From: Klebsiella indica
Lineage (GTDB): Bacteria > Pseudomonadota > Gammaproteobacteria > Enterobacterales > Enterobacteriaceae
Assembly (NCBI RefSeq): GCF_005860775.1
Contig: NZ_VCHQ01000026.1
Location: 1-64,000, forward strand
Direction of reading: 5' to 3'
DNA: 64,000 nt
In this document: one piece after another, positions 55,849 to 63,909 of the stretch
Numbering within the stretch: the first letter of the stretch is position 1
Layout of the letters: the number at the start of each line of letters is the position of its first letter
Program-made: the position numbers and the translations under genes
The notes under the pieces: model-generated
What the model saw: the letters and a program-made list of their open reading frames with translations, nothing else
The model's database searches: none
Told to the model about the DNA's origin: nothing

Positions 55849-55911
55849 GTGTGAACACTGCCCAGGGACAAATAACAGGTGAAATAGCCCTAATGGGGCA
55901 GACGCTCAGCC
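55849..55911 (-). mobile_element. Remnant of the MITE found at 11793-11939
   Basis: On the minus strand CCCATTAGGGCTATTT and CTGGGCAGTGTTCAC align in order with the left half of the intact MITE (CCCATTAGGGCTATTTTGC ... CTGGGCAGTGCTCAG). The terminal repeat is mutated and the right half is missing. Confidence 0.65.
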
Positions 55912-55967
55912 AGTGAATATCGTGTCTTATTGTGGTCATATAAAGGGATAATTCTCCAGGCGCATCT

Positions 55968-55989
55968 TGTGTATTGAATTCAATACACA
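55968..55989. promoter_or_regulatory. 22-bp perfect palindrome, candidate operator of the hydroxylase operon
   Basis: The half TGTGTATTGAA is followed directly by its exact reverse complement TTCAATACACA. It ends 42 bp before the first gene. A related half-site, TTGTATTCAATCAA, follows at about 56006-56019. A symmetric dimeric repressor or activator is the natural reading; the regulator is not known. Confidence 0.7.
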
Positions 55990-56031
55990 GCCTTACCTTA
56001 TTCCCTTGTATTCAATCAAGGACGCATTTAT

Positions 56032-56535
56032 ATGAAAACCGAATCGATTTCCTTACATGTTAATGGACTGGAATATGACTTTTCAGTAGGAGATAAACTC
56101 GGGCAGATCCCTTGTGGAGAAACCTTATCGGAAACGTTACGCACGCGACTGGCCTTAACGGGCACAAAGGCGGCATGTGGGGAAGGCTCCTGCGGCTGCT
56201 GTACCGTCATCATGGACGGTCGGGCCGTCCTGTCCTGCATGTTGCTGACGGTCGAAGCGGACGGGAAAGACATTACCACCATTGAGGGACTGGCTGACCC
56301 CCGGACAGGGGTTCTTGACCCTGTGCAACAAGCATTTATCGACCATTACGCCTTCCAGTGCGGTTTCTGTACGCCGGGGATCATCATGTCCGCCAGGGCG
56401 TTGTTGAATAAGGAAGCGGCTCCTACGCCGGATCAGGTGAAAGACGCGCTTAGCGGTAATTTCTGCCGTTGTATCAGCCAGTACCACGTGCTTGAGGCCA
56501 TGGACGCCTTCACCAGAAAAAGCGAGGAACAGTAA
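56032..56535 (+). CDS. [2Fe-2S] small subunit of a molybdenum hydroxylase (XdhC/CoxS type)
   Basis: A 167-residue iron-sulfur subunit. The plant-type ferredoxin domain has ACGEGSCGCCTV with the first cluster cysteines; the second domain has FQCGFCTPGIIMSARALL and GNFCRCISQYHVLEAM, the four-helix cluster motifs. This is the electron-relay subunit of the xanthine dehydrogenase / aldehyde oxidase family. The N-terminus (about 20 residues before the ferredoxin fold) is slightly longer than usual. Its stop is contiguous with the next start (TAAATG), so translation is coupled. Confidence 0.92.
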   Translation: MKTESISLHVNGLEYDFSVGDKLGQIPCGETLSETLRTRLALTGTKAACGEGSCGCCTVIMDGRAVLSCMLLTVEADGKDITTIEGLADPRTGVLDPVQQAFIDHYAFQCGFCTPGIIMSARALLNKEAAPTPDQVKDALSGNFCRCISQYHVLEAMDAFTRKSEEQ

Positions 56536-58851
56536 ATGTATTCTGACGATTACAAGCCTGAAAATTACCGCTACATCGGCAAAGTCAATGTTCCTCGTAA
56601 AGATGCGCAGGGCATCGTCACCGGGAAGACGACCTTCCTCGACGATTTCAGCCTGCCGAGAATGCTGACAGGAAAATCCCTGAAGTCTCCCTATGCGCAC
56701 GCCCGCATTATTTCTATTAATACGGAAAAGGCCAAAGCGTTGAAAGGCGTTGCGGCGGTATTGACATATAAAGAGGCCGATCCGACCTGGCTGCTGGGAT
56801 ACCCGCCGTCAAAACCTATTCTCGGGCAAGAAATGCAGTATATCGGCGATACGGTGGCCCTGGTCGCTGCGGAAAGCGCAGAAATAGCGATGGAAGCGAT
56901 CGACCTGATCGAGGTTGAGTACGAGCAACTCCCGGTTATCACCAACGGCATTGATGCGGTGAAAGAGGGGGTTACGCAGTTATACAAAGAGTTTAAAAAT
57001 AACATTGTGACGCCCGGCTATCCTCCCTTCCAGAAGGACGGGCCGTTCTGGCATCTCATCCGTGGGGATGTGGAAAAAGGGTTTGACGAGTGCGCGATTT
57101 GCGCTGAAGACACCGTCGAGTTTGCGAAAATGGCCGCGCCGCTCGCACCGGAACCGCCCGGCGCAATCGTCAGTTGGGATGGGGGCAACGATTACAGCAT
57201 TTGGGCCACCACGCAAAGTTGCCGCATTCTGGAGGTATTCGGCGTCAGCGTCATCCCGGACTGTAATCTTCATGTCCGCAGCTTCAACGTCGGCGGCAGC
57301 TATGGCAACAAGCAAAGTATGGTGGTCCCGGTGATTTCGGCGGCCCTTCTTTCCCGGCACACGGGGCGTCCGGTCAAATTCTACCAGACGAAGGCAGAAC
57401 AGTTGATCTGCTCTGAAACCCGTCTTGGCAGCCAGGTTAAAGCGAAAATCGGTATGGACAAAGAGGGCGTTGTGCGGGCTGTCAAAGCCCAGTGGTTTGT
57501 CGATACCGGCGCCTTTTGCAATACGACGCAAGGCCAGATCAGCGTGGGCATTGGCGAGGCGCAGTTAGTGATGGCTAAATGCGCCAACTGGGATCTGGAC
57601 ACCTATTGCATTGTTACCAATAAACAGCCGGCCGGTATTGTGCGCGGATATGGCGGCCAGGAGCTGAACAGTTGTCTCTCGCTCCTGATGGCCAGAGCCA
57701 TGCAGGCGGGCAATTTTGATCCTGTCGAGTGCTATAAGAAAAACTACGTTTCAGACGGCGACCCCTATATCTGGCGCGATGGCAGATTGTGGATCGCCCA
57801 TTCCATTAATTATGTTCCGGCCATTGAAGCGGCCGCCGCGAAATTTGGCTGGAAAGACAAGTGGAAAGGATGGGGCGTGCCGACCTGGACCAGCGAAGAC
57901 GGGACTCGGGTGCGGGGCGTAGGATGCAGCATTATCGGTAATGCCGACGTTGGCGAAGATAACACCGAAGCTTATGTACGCATCGTGCCCGATATGGTTG
58001 GCGATAAGGCTCGGGTCATTCTGCAAACGGACATCACCGAGTCCGGCATGGGGCAGCGCAGCAATATAGCGAAAATGGTGGCCGAAATACTTAACGTCCC
58101 CTATGAGCGCGTTGAGCTGACGCCGCCGTCCACGAAAATCAACCCGACCGGTTTCGGCCTTTGCGGTAGCCGCGGCACCATTACATATGGCCATGCCGTC
58201 AGTAATGCCGCGGAAAACGCGAAAAAGAAATTGTGCGAATTGGCTGTCCACCATCTTGATATATCGATGGACGCTATGGAATTACGCGATTTTGGCGTGA
58301 GCAGTAAAGCGCGGCCTGACCAGTTTGTTAGCTGGAAGAAACTGATTCCGCCGGATCTGACCCTGACAGGCTACGGCCAGCATCTGGAAAACTTTTCCAC
58401 CCCCAACTTTTTTATGGTGCTTATCGAAGTTGAGGTAAACAAAGAAACCGGAAAAGTGGATGTCGTTCGCATGGTGGGCGGGACGGACTCCGGCCAGACA
58501 ATCGACCCGTCGATGCTGGAAATGCAGTGCCAGGGAGGTATCGGGGCCGCATCTCTTGATACCGCCATTTACGAAGAACACATTATCGATCCCATCACTC
58601 ACCGGACGCTGACATTTAACATGCTTGAATACAAATGGCGTCCGTTCAATGAGTTCCCGGTATACGAAACATCAATATTGCAGTCGCAATTCGATACCTT
58701 CCAGTTTAAGGCCGTCGGGGTAGGGGAAATCGCAGGCGCTTCGGCGGCCAGCGCGACCATGCAAGCCATTTCCAACGCCATCGGCATTCAGGTTGCTCAG
58801 TATCCCGCAACCCCGGACGTTATTTTGCAGGCCCTTGGTAAAGTCGCATAG
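56536..58851 (+). CDS. Molybdopterin catalytic subunit of a molybdenum hydroxylase
   Basis: A 771-residue large subunit of the xanthine dehydrogenase / aldehyde oxidoreductase family. Landmarks: the FNVGGSYGNKQSMVVPV glycine loop, IVRGYGGQELNSCLSLLMA (the RGFG-type cofactor motif, here RGYG), QTDITESGMGQRSNIAKMVA, GLCGSRGTITYGHAV, and AVGVGEIAGASAASATMQA with the catalytic Glu. Substrate is not predictable; the RGYGGQE and GMGQRS variants set it apart from classical xanthine dehydrogenases. It lies between the iron-sulfur and FAD subunits of one operon. Confidence 0.92.
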   Translation: MYSDDYKPENYRYIGKVNVPRKDAQGIVTGKTTFLDDFSLPRMLTGKSLKSPYAHARIISINTEKAKALKGVAAVLTYKEADPTWLLGYPPSKPILGQEMQYIGDTVALVAAESAEIAMEAIDLIEVEYEQLPVITNGIDAVKEGVTQLYKEFKNNIVTPGYPPFQKDGPFWHLIRGDVEKGFDECAICAEDTVEFAKMAAPLAPEPPGAIVSWDGGNDYSIWATTQSCRILEVFGVSVIPDCNLHVRSFNVGGSYGNKQSMVVPVISAALLSRHTGRPVKFYQTKAEQLICSETRLGSQVKAKIGMDKEGVVRAVKAQWFVDTGAFCNTTQGQISVGIGEAQLVMAKCANWDLDTYCIVTNKQPAGIVRGYGGQELNSCLSLLMARAMQAGNFDPVECYKKNYVSDGDPYIWRDGRLWIAHSINYVPAIEAAAAKFGWKDKWKGWGVPTWTSEDGTRVRGVGCSIIGNADVGEDNTEAYVRIVPDMVGDKARVILQTDITESGMGQRSNIAKMVAEILNVPYERVELTPPSTKINPTGFGLCGSRGTITYGHAVSNAAENAKKKLCELAVHHLDISMDAMELRDFGVSSKARPDQFVSWKKLIPPDLTLTGYGQHLENFSTPNFFMVLIEVEVNKETGKVDVVRMVGGTDSGQTIDPSMLEMQCQGGIGAASLDTAIYEEHIIDPITHRTLTFNMLEYKWRPFNEFPVYETSILQSQFDTFQFKAVGVGEIAGASAASATMQAISNAIGIQVAQYPATPDVILQALGKVA

Positions 58852-58862
58852 GAGAGGTCACC

Positions 58863-61253
58863 ATGAAAAATTTTTACTATTATCGCGCCGAAAGTTTTGC
58901 CGACGCTGCCGATTACGTAAAACATGGCTCACGTCCTCTTGCCGGGGGAACCGATCTCCTGGGCGGCATGAAAACAGCCATTTTACCGGAATACCCGGAT
59001 TCGCTGGTCAGCCTGTTGTGGATCCCGGGGGCCGATGGCATCTACATCAACGGGAATAGTCTGTATATCGGCGCAACAGCGAAACTAAGCGATATCGCGG
59101 AAGACAAGACGATTCTTGACGCGGTCCCGATACTCGCCGAAGCGGCCCATTCCGTCGCGTCTCCCAACATTCGAAACCGGGGCACTATTGGGGGAAATCT
59201 CTGCCAGGACGTGCGCTGTTGGTTTTATCGTTACCCACATGAGGGCGGCGGGCGGATGGTATGCGCCAGAAAAGGGGGCGACACCTGCTACGCTATCCAG
59301 GGAGACAACCGGTATCATTCCATCTTTGGCGGCATGAAAACCCACGCCACGCCCTGTAGCCAGCACTGTCCCGCCAGCACGGATATCCCTGCCTATATGG
59401 AGCAGTTGCGTAAAGGGAATAAAAAAGCCGCCGCGCGCATCCTTATGCAGGCTAACCCCATGCCGATGCTGACCAGCAGGGTCTGCGCGCATTTTTGCCA
59501 GTCTGGCTGTAACCGCGGGCATACCGATGACAGCGTGGCGATACGCGAGGTGGAGCGCAGCGTTGGCGACTATATTCTGGAAAATGGCCGTGAATTTTAT
59601 GCCCCTCCGCAGTGGGATACCGGTAAGGCAATTGCCATTGTCGGGGCCGGTCCTTCGGGCCTCGCCGCCGCTTTTTACCTCCGTAAAGCCGGGCATCGCG
59701 TAACGGTTTACGATGCCAGACCGAAAGCGGGCGGAATGCTGATGTATGCCATTCCCAATTACCGCTTGCCCAAACAACTTGTCAGAACATTCACTGAACT
59801 GCTGCAACATATGGGGATTTCTTTTGTCCTCGACACCACAATTGGCCAGGGTGTCACTCCCGCCGACCTGGAAAAACAGTACGACAGCGTCTATTACGCG
59901 CCGGGAACCTGGAAACGTCCCACCCTCGGTATTCCCGGCGAAGAACTGACTATGTACGGGCTGGATTTTCTGGTGGATATCAATACCCGGATGGAAGGCA
60001 AGATCGGCAACCGCGTTCTCGTGGCCGGGGGAGGCAACGTCGCGATGGACGTTGCGATCACCGCCCGACGCCTGGGCGCGCAGACGGTGATTCTCGCCTG
60101 TCTTGAATCCGAAGAAGAGATGCCTGCGGGCCGCGACGAGGTGGCCCGTGCCAGAGAAGAAGGCATCATCATTATGCCGCAATGGGGGCTCGATAAAGTC
60201 CTGGCTGATAACGGAGTCGTCACGGGCATGCGGCTCAAACGCTGTGTTGCGGTTCGCGATGCGAAAGGCGCTTTCAACCCGCACTATGATGACAGCGAGA
60301 AAAAGGACATTGCAGCCGACAATATCCTGATGGCCGTCGGACAGGCGGGCGACCTCTCTTTCCTTGACGAGAAGTATGACATGCAACTGACGCGCAGAGG
60401 CCTGATAGGCGTGGATGCTGGTTCGCAGATGACCAGCCGTCGCGGCGTATTCGCGGGAGGCGACATCGTTACCGGGCCATCCACGGTCATCAATGCGGTT
60501 GCAACGGGGCATAGCGCGAGCCGCAGCATAAACAGGTATCTGGGCTGCCCGGAAAACTATGAGGGAAATGTCGATAAAGCGAACGAGGCCACAGGCATTC
60601 AGTTCCTCTCTCTTGAGCCTTCAGGCATCAAAAAATACCAGCAAGCCAGACTCACAGAGTTGCCCGTGGCTGCGCGTAATATCAAAAAAGAGGACGCCTT
60701 CAGCCTGCCGATGGAACAGGCGCTCGCGGAAGCGGCGCGCTGTCTGAATTGCGGCTGCTATGCGGTCAACCCTTCTGATTTGGCACCGGTATTAATGGTC
60801 CTGGACGCGCGTATCCACACGACGCAGCGCATTGTCCCGGCAGATGAATTTTGCGGATCGACGCTGAAAGTAACGGATTGTCTTGCGCCCGGAGAGCTTG
60901 TCGAAAGTATCGAGATCCCTTTGCCGAAGGAAAGTATCGGCCATTATGACAAGTTTCGTCTGCGCGACGCCATAGACTTCGCCATTGTCAGCCTGGCCAG
61001 CCTTTTTACCGTTCAGGACGGCAAAATTACCAAAGCCCGGTTAGTCATGGGGGGCGTTGCGCCGGTTCCGTTACGCTGTCACGCGGGGGAGCGCTATCTG
61101 CTGAACAAAAAGCCTGATGCGCAGATTGCGGAAGCCGTCGCGGAACTGGCTGTAAATGGCGCGATTCCGCTTGATAAAAACAGATATAAAATCAATGAGA
61201 TAAAGGGTCTTATCAAAACTGCGGTACTGCGGCTGCAGAACGCGCGCGAGTAG
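58863..61253 (+). CDS. FAD subunit with a full GltD-like NAD(P)H oxidoreductase nested inside it
   Basis: A 796-residue fusion. Residues 1-157 are the first half of a molybdenum-hydroxylase FAD domain (RPLAGGTDLLGGMKTA, SPNIRNRGTIGGNLCQDVRC, ending YHSIFGG). Residues about 158-631 are a GltD-type module with Cys165/Cys169 and VCAHFCQSGCNRG for an Fe-S cluster, IVGAGPSGLAAAFYLRKAG near 259 for FAD, and VLVAGGGNVAMDVAITARRL near 387 for NAD(P)H. From residue 632 the FAD domain resumes with the normal continuation YAVNPSDLAPVLMVLDARI and the C-terminal FAD domain. The insert is about 470 residues, the size of complete GltD. It should link NAD(P)H to the hydroxylase in a single chain. Start behind GGAGAGG. 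Confidence 0.92.
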   Translation: MKNFYYYRAESFADAADYVKHGSRPLAGGTDLLGGMKTAILPEYPDSLVSLLWIPGADGIYINGNSLYIGATAKLSDIAEDKTILDAVPILAEAAHSVASPNIRNRGTIGGNLCQDVRCWFYRYPHEGGGRMVCARKGGDTCYAIQGDNRYHSIFGGMKTHATPCSQHCPASTDIPAYMEQLRKGNKKAAARILMQANPMPMLTSRVCAHFCQSGCNRGHTDDSVAIREVERSVGDYILENGREFYAPPQWDTGKAIAIVGAGPSGLAAAFYLRKAGHRVTVYDARPKAGGMLMYAIPNYRLPKQLVRTFTELLQHMGISFVLDTTIGQGVTPADLEKQYDSVYYAPGTWKRPTLGIPGEELTMYGLDFLVDINTRMEGKIGNRVLVAGGGNVAMDVAITARRLGAQTVILACLESEEEMPAGRDEVARAREEGIIIMPQWGLDKVLADNGVVTGMRLKRCVAVRDAKGAFNPHYDDSEKKDIAADNILMAVGQAGDLSFLDEKYDMQLTRRGLIGVDAGSQMTSRRGVFAGGDIVTGPSTVINAVATGHSASRSINRYLGCPENYEGNVDKANEATGIQFLSLEPSGIKKYQQARLTELPVAARNIKKEDAFSLPMEQALAEAARCLNCGCYAVNPSDLAPVLMVLDARIHTTQRIVPADEFCGSTLKVTDCLAPGELVESIEIPLPKESIGHYDKFRLRDAIDFAIVSLASLFTVQDGKITKARLVMGGVAPVPLRCHAGERYLLNKKPDAQIAEAVAELAVNGAIPLDKNRYKINEIKGLIKTAVLRLQNARE

Positions 61254-61279
61254 GTCTACGTGTAAACGCGGAGGTTGAC

Positions 61280-61951
61280 ATGTTCGCCGGAAAGTATGCC
61301 TCGCTCATCCTGGCGGCAGGATTTTCTACACGCATGCGTCAGGGCTTTAAACCGCTGCTGCCCATTCCTTTTATGGATGGCAGCCGCAGCGCGCTCGAAA
61401 ACCTGGCCTGGATATATTCGGCGGCGGACGTTTCTCCCGTTCTGCTGGTTGGCGGGCAGGTCAATCAGGCGGCGCTGGCTGCCGAAGCGCAACGTCTCGG
61501 GCTGAATTACGTGCAAAATCCCGATGCGCGGCGGGGCATGTTTTCCACGGTCCGTATCGGCCTGCAGCATCTTATCGCGCTTGCGCCAGCCTGTTCGGGA
61601 TGTTTCGTACATCCCGTGGATATTCCCCTGGTACAGCGGGATACGGTGCGTCTTCTGCTTGCAGCCGCGCGGCATCATCCGGGGGACGTACTCATTCCTG
61701 AGTTTGAAAATAGGCAGGGACACCCGCCGGTGATCCCGGCAGCTTACTTTGCTGGTATATGTGCGATGGCGGGGCGGGATGGCCTGCGGGGCGCCCTGAT
61801 GACGTTGCCGCGCAGGCCGGTGGCTGTCGGGGACAGCGCGATCCTTCTGGATATGGATACGGATGACGACTTCACTATCGTATGTGATCGCGCCGCCCGG
61901 CTATATGCCCAGGACGCGCCAGGTATGAACCAGACGGGAAGGGGATTATGA
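61280..61951 (+). CDS. MocA/MobA-like molybdenum cofactor nucleotidyltransferase
   Basis: A 223-residue nucleotidyltransferase with the MobA/MocA start motif LILAAGFSTRMRQGFKPLLPI and FVHPVDIPLVQRDTV for metal binding. MocA attaches CMP to the molybdenum cofactor used by hydroxylases of this family, so it is the expected cofactor-tailoring enzyme of the operon. It begins 26 bp after the FAD subunit; its stop overlaps the next start (ATGA). Confidence 0.85.
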   Translation: MFAGKYASLILAAGFSTRMRQGFKPLLPIPFMDGSRSALENLAWIYSAADVSPVLLVGGQVNQAALAAEAQRLGLNYVQNPDARRGMFSTVRIGLQHLIALAPACSGCFVHPVDIPLVQRDTVRLLLAAARHHPGDVLIPEFENRQGHPPVIPAAYFAGICAMAGRDGLRGALMTLPRRPVAVGDSAILLDMDTDDDFTIVCDRAARLYAQDAPGMNQTGRGL

Positions 61952-62796
61952 AAACCGTGGTATTGCTGGGCGCGGGACAGATGGGCAGAAATGCTGCGTT
62001 GTTGCTTAATGAACAGGCGTTGCAACTCCTGGCCTTTGGCGACAACGCGGCGACGCGGCAGTCAACGGCGCATTATCCGCCTGTACTGTCGGTTGCTGCA
62101 GCGCTTGCGCTCCGGCCTGATGTTGTTTTTGTCAGCGTTGCGGCAAAAGAACGCGGGCTGGAACTGGAACAACAGGCCAGAGCGGCAGGCTACCACGGGC
62201 CAATCTTCCGGCTGGATACTTTACAACCGGCGATCGATATACGCGGCGCGATGACCAGGAGGATTGCCGGGCGGCTCAATGAGCTTCACACCGAAGGCGC
62301 AGTAGCCGAACTTGGCGTCTACCAGGGCAATTTCGCCCGTCTTCTGAACGCGGTTTTCCCGGACAAATCGCTGTACCTGTTTGATACGTTCCGTGGGTTT
62401 GCTGAATCAGACATAGATACAGAAAAGGCGCACGGTTTTCCGCCGGTGCGCCGGGATGAGTTCTGTGCCACCAGCGTGGAGGCGGTGATGGCGAGGATGC
62501 CCCATCAGGCGCGGGTGATCATTCGGGAAGGTCATTTCCCGGGCACGGCCACCGGTATTGAAGAACGCTTCGCCTTTGTGAGTCTGGACGCTGACCTATA
62601 CGCGCCGACGCTGAGCGGCCTTGAATGGTTCTATCCCCGGCTTGTCCCAAATGGCTGCATCCTGCTGCATGATTACCACAACGCGCGTTTTCCGGGGGTG
62701 AAACAGGCCATGTCTGATTTTGAAAACCAGGCCGGTCGGCTTTGTCTGGTCCCACTTTGCGATCTGCACGGTAGCGTGTTGATCGTCAGGAATTGA
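61948..62796 (+). CDS. Two-domain protein: Rossmann domain plus TylF-type methyltransferase-like domain
   Basis: A 282-residue protein of unknown role. Residues 1-100 form a nucleotide-binding Rossmann fold (TVVLLGAGQMGRNAALLLNE). Residues 105-282 resemble TylF/macrocin O-methyltransferases: VAELGVYQGNFARLLNAVFP for SAM, YLFDTFRGFAESD, FVSLDADLYAPTLSGLEWFY and CILLHDYHNARFPGV with the metal-binding acids. It starts within the MocA stop and is followed 10 bp later by the phosphatase fusion, so it belongs to the hydroxylase operon. A methyl transfer to a cofactor, substrate or nucleotide is possible; none is established. Confidence 0.7.
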   Translation: MKTVVLLGAGQMGRNAALLLNEQALQLLAFGDNAATRQSTAHYPPVLSVAAALALRPDVVFVSVAAKERGLELEQQARAAGYHGPIFRLDTLQPAIDIRGAMTRRIAGRLNELHTEGAVAELGVYQGNFARLLNAVFPDKSLYLFDTFRGFAESDIDTEKAHGFPPVRRDEFCATSVEAVMARMPHQARVIIREGHFPGTATGIEERFAFVSLDADLYAPTLSGLEWFYPRLVPNGCILLHDYHNARFPGVKQAMSDFENQAGRLCLVPLCDLHGSVLIVRN

Positions 62797-62806
62797 GGCG
62801 ATTTTT

Positions 62807-63880
62807 ATGCCCGGCATTTTTCTCGTCCGTCACGGCCGTCCGCAAACGCCGGACAACAGGCGTTATTGTCTGGGAAACGGGAGTGATTTTCCCCTGGCGC
62901 CTGAAGGCCTCACGCAATCCTCGGCGTTGATCCCGTGTTTCTCCGGGATGGAATACGCGCTGTATTGCAGCCGTCTCAGGCGCAGTCGCGAAACGGCTGA
63001 GCGGCTTGCTACAGGGAAACGGAAAATATCCGTATCGTCGGGCCTGGATGAAATTGCCGTCGGCGAGTGGGAAGGGATGCGTTTTGAGGCGATACGCGCC
63101 AGATATCCTGAGCTGTATGCCAGGCGGGGGCGGAACTGGGCGCTGATGCCTCCCGGCGGCGAAAGCCTGGATAGCGGGGCGACGCGTATGGAAACGACGC
63201 TCAGGGAGATCGCGGAAAGAGAGGGCTCCGATATTGTGGCGATAACCCACGAGGGCGCTATTCGCGCACTGTTGTGGAAGCTTATGCATCTCGACCCCCG
63301 ACATGATGCGCTAATACGTCTGCCCTACGGCAGTATTACGGTTTTGCGCTATGCCAACGGCGCATTTGCCGTGACGGCCACAGGTAAAAGTCCTGACGAT
63401 ATCCCGTCAGATGAAGAGATTCGGGAACTCTGGCGTTTATGCGCAACGCCGGAACCCGTGCGCGCGCACAGCCTGGCCGTCTGCGAAGAGGCGCTCAGGA
63501 TTAGCACGAGTTTGCAGCGTGACGGGATAATTTTATCCCCCGGGCGGTTACGGGCCGCCGCGCTTCTTCATGATATGGCCCGGCGAGAAGGGAAAAGCCA
63601 TCCGCACAAAGCCGCAGCAATACTGAGGGCGAGGGGGTATTTGCAGGTTGCCCGTATTGTTGAACTGCACCACGACATAACTTTGAGCGAGCCCATTAGC
63701 GAAGCGCATGTGCTTTTTCTCGCTGATAAAAGGATGTACGGCACGAAAAAGGTCACTCTTCAGGAACGCTTTACCGCCAGTATGGGGAAATGTCTGACGA
63801 AAGACGCGGTGTTGGCCCATGACGACAGATGGCAACAGGCTTTGGCTATCGAAAAGGCAATCACTAACAGAGTTAAGTGA
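62807..63880 (+). CDS. Histidine-phosphatase / HD-domain fusion
   Basis: A 357-residue fusion. Residues 1-200 are a histidine phosphatase (phosphoglycerate-mutase fold): FLVRHGRPQTPDNR with the catalytic His, SRLRRSRETAERL, and VAITHEGAIRALL with the second His. Residues about 220-357 are an HD phosphohydrolase: VRAHSLAVCEEALRIS, AALLHDMARREGK and ARIVELHHDITLSE carry the metal-binding H...HD...H residues. Two unrelated phosphohydrolases in one chain suggest sequential dephosphorylation of one nucleotide-like compound. Context points to cofactor maturation or repair; the substrate is unknown. Confidence 0.8.
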   Translation: MPGIFLVRHGRPQTPDNRRYCLGNGSDFPLAPEGLTQSSALIPCFSGMEYALYCSRLRRSRETAERLATGKRKISVSSGLDEIAVGEWEGMRFEAIRARYPELYARRGRNWALMPPGGESLDSGATRMETTLREIAEREGSDIVAITHEGAIRALLWKLMHLDPRHDALIRLPYGSITVLRYANGAFAVTATGKSPDDIPSDEEIRELWRLCATPEPVRAHSLAVCEEALRISTSLQRDGIILSPGRLRAAALLHDMARREGKSHPHKAAAILRARGYLQVARIVELHHDITLSEPISEAHVLFLADKRMYGTKKVTLQERFTASMGKCLTKDAVLAHDDRWQQALAIEKAITNRVK

Positions 63881-63909
63881 GCATTGTATCTTTGCTGAAG
63901 GAGCGGACG

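Larger units (their letters stand above)
55181..56031. other. Repeat-scarred region with the hydroxylase promoter
   Basis: About 850 bp. From left to right: unremarkable DNA, an ERIC element (55584-55711), a MITE remnant (about 55849-55911), and the promoter region of the hydroxylase operon with a 22-bp perfect palindrome (55968-55989). No coding frame here is convincing. Confidence 0.65.

Noticed and set aside
59085-60512. A 475-codon frame antisense to the FAD/GltD fusion
   Set aside because: It is a shadow of the real coding frame: no domain can be recognised, and the plus-strand frame carries cysteine clusters and dinucleotide motifs.
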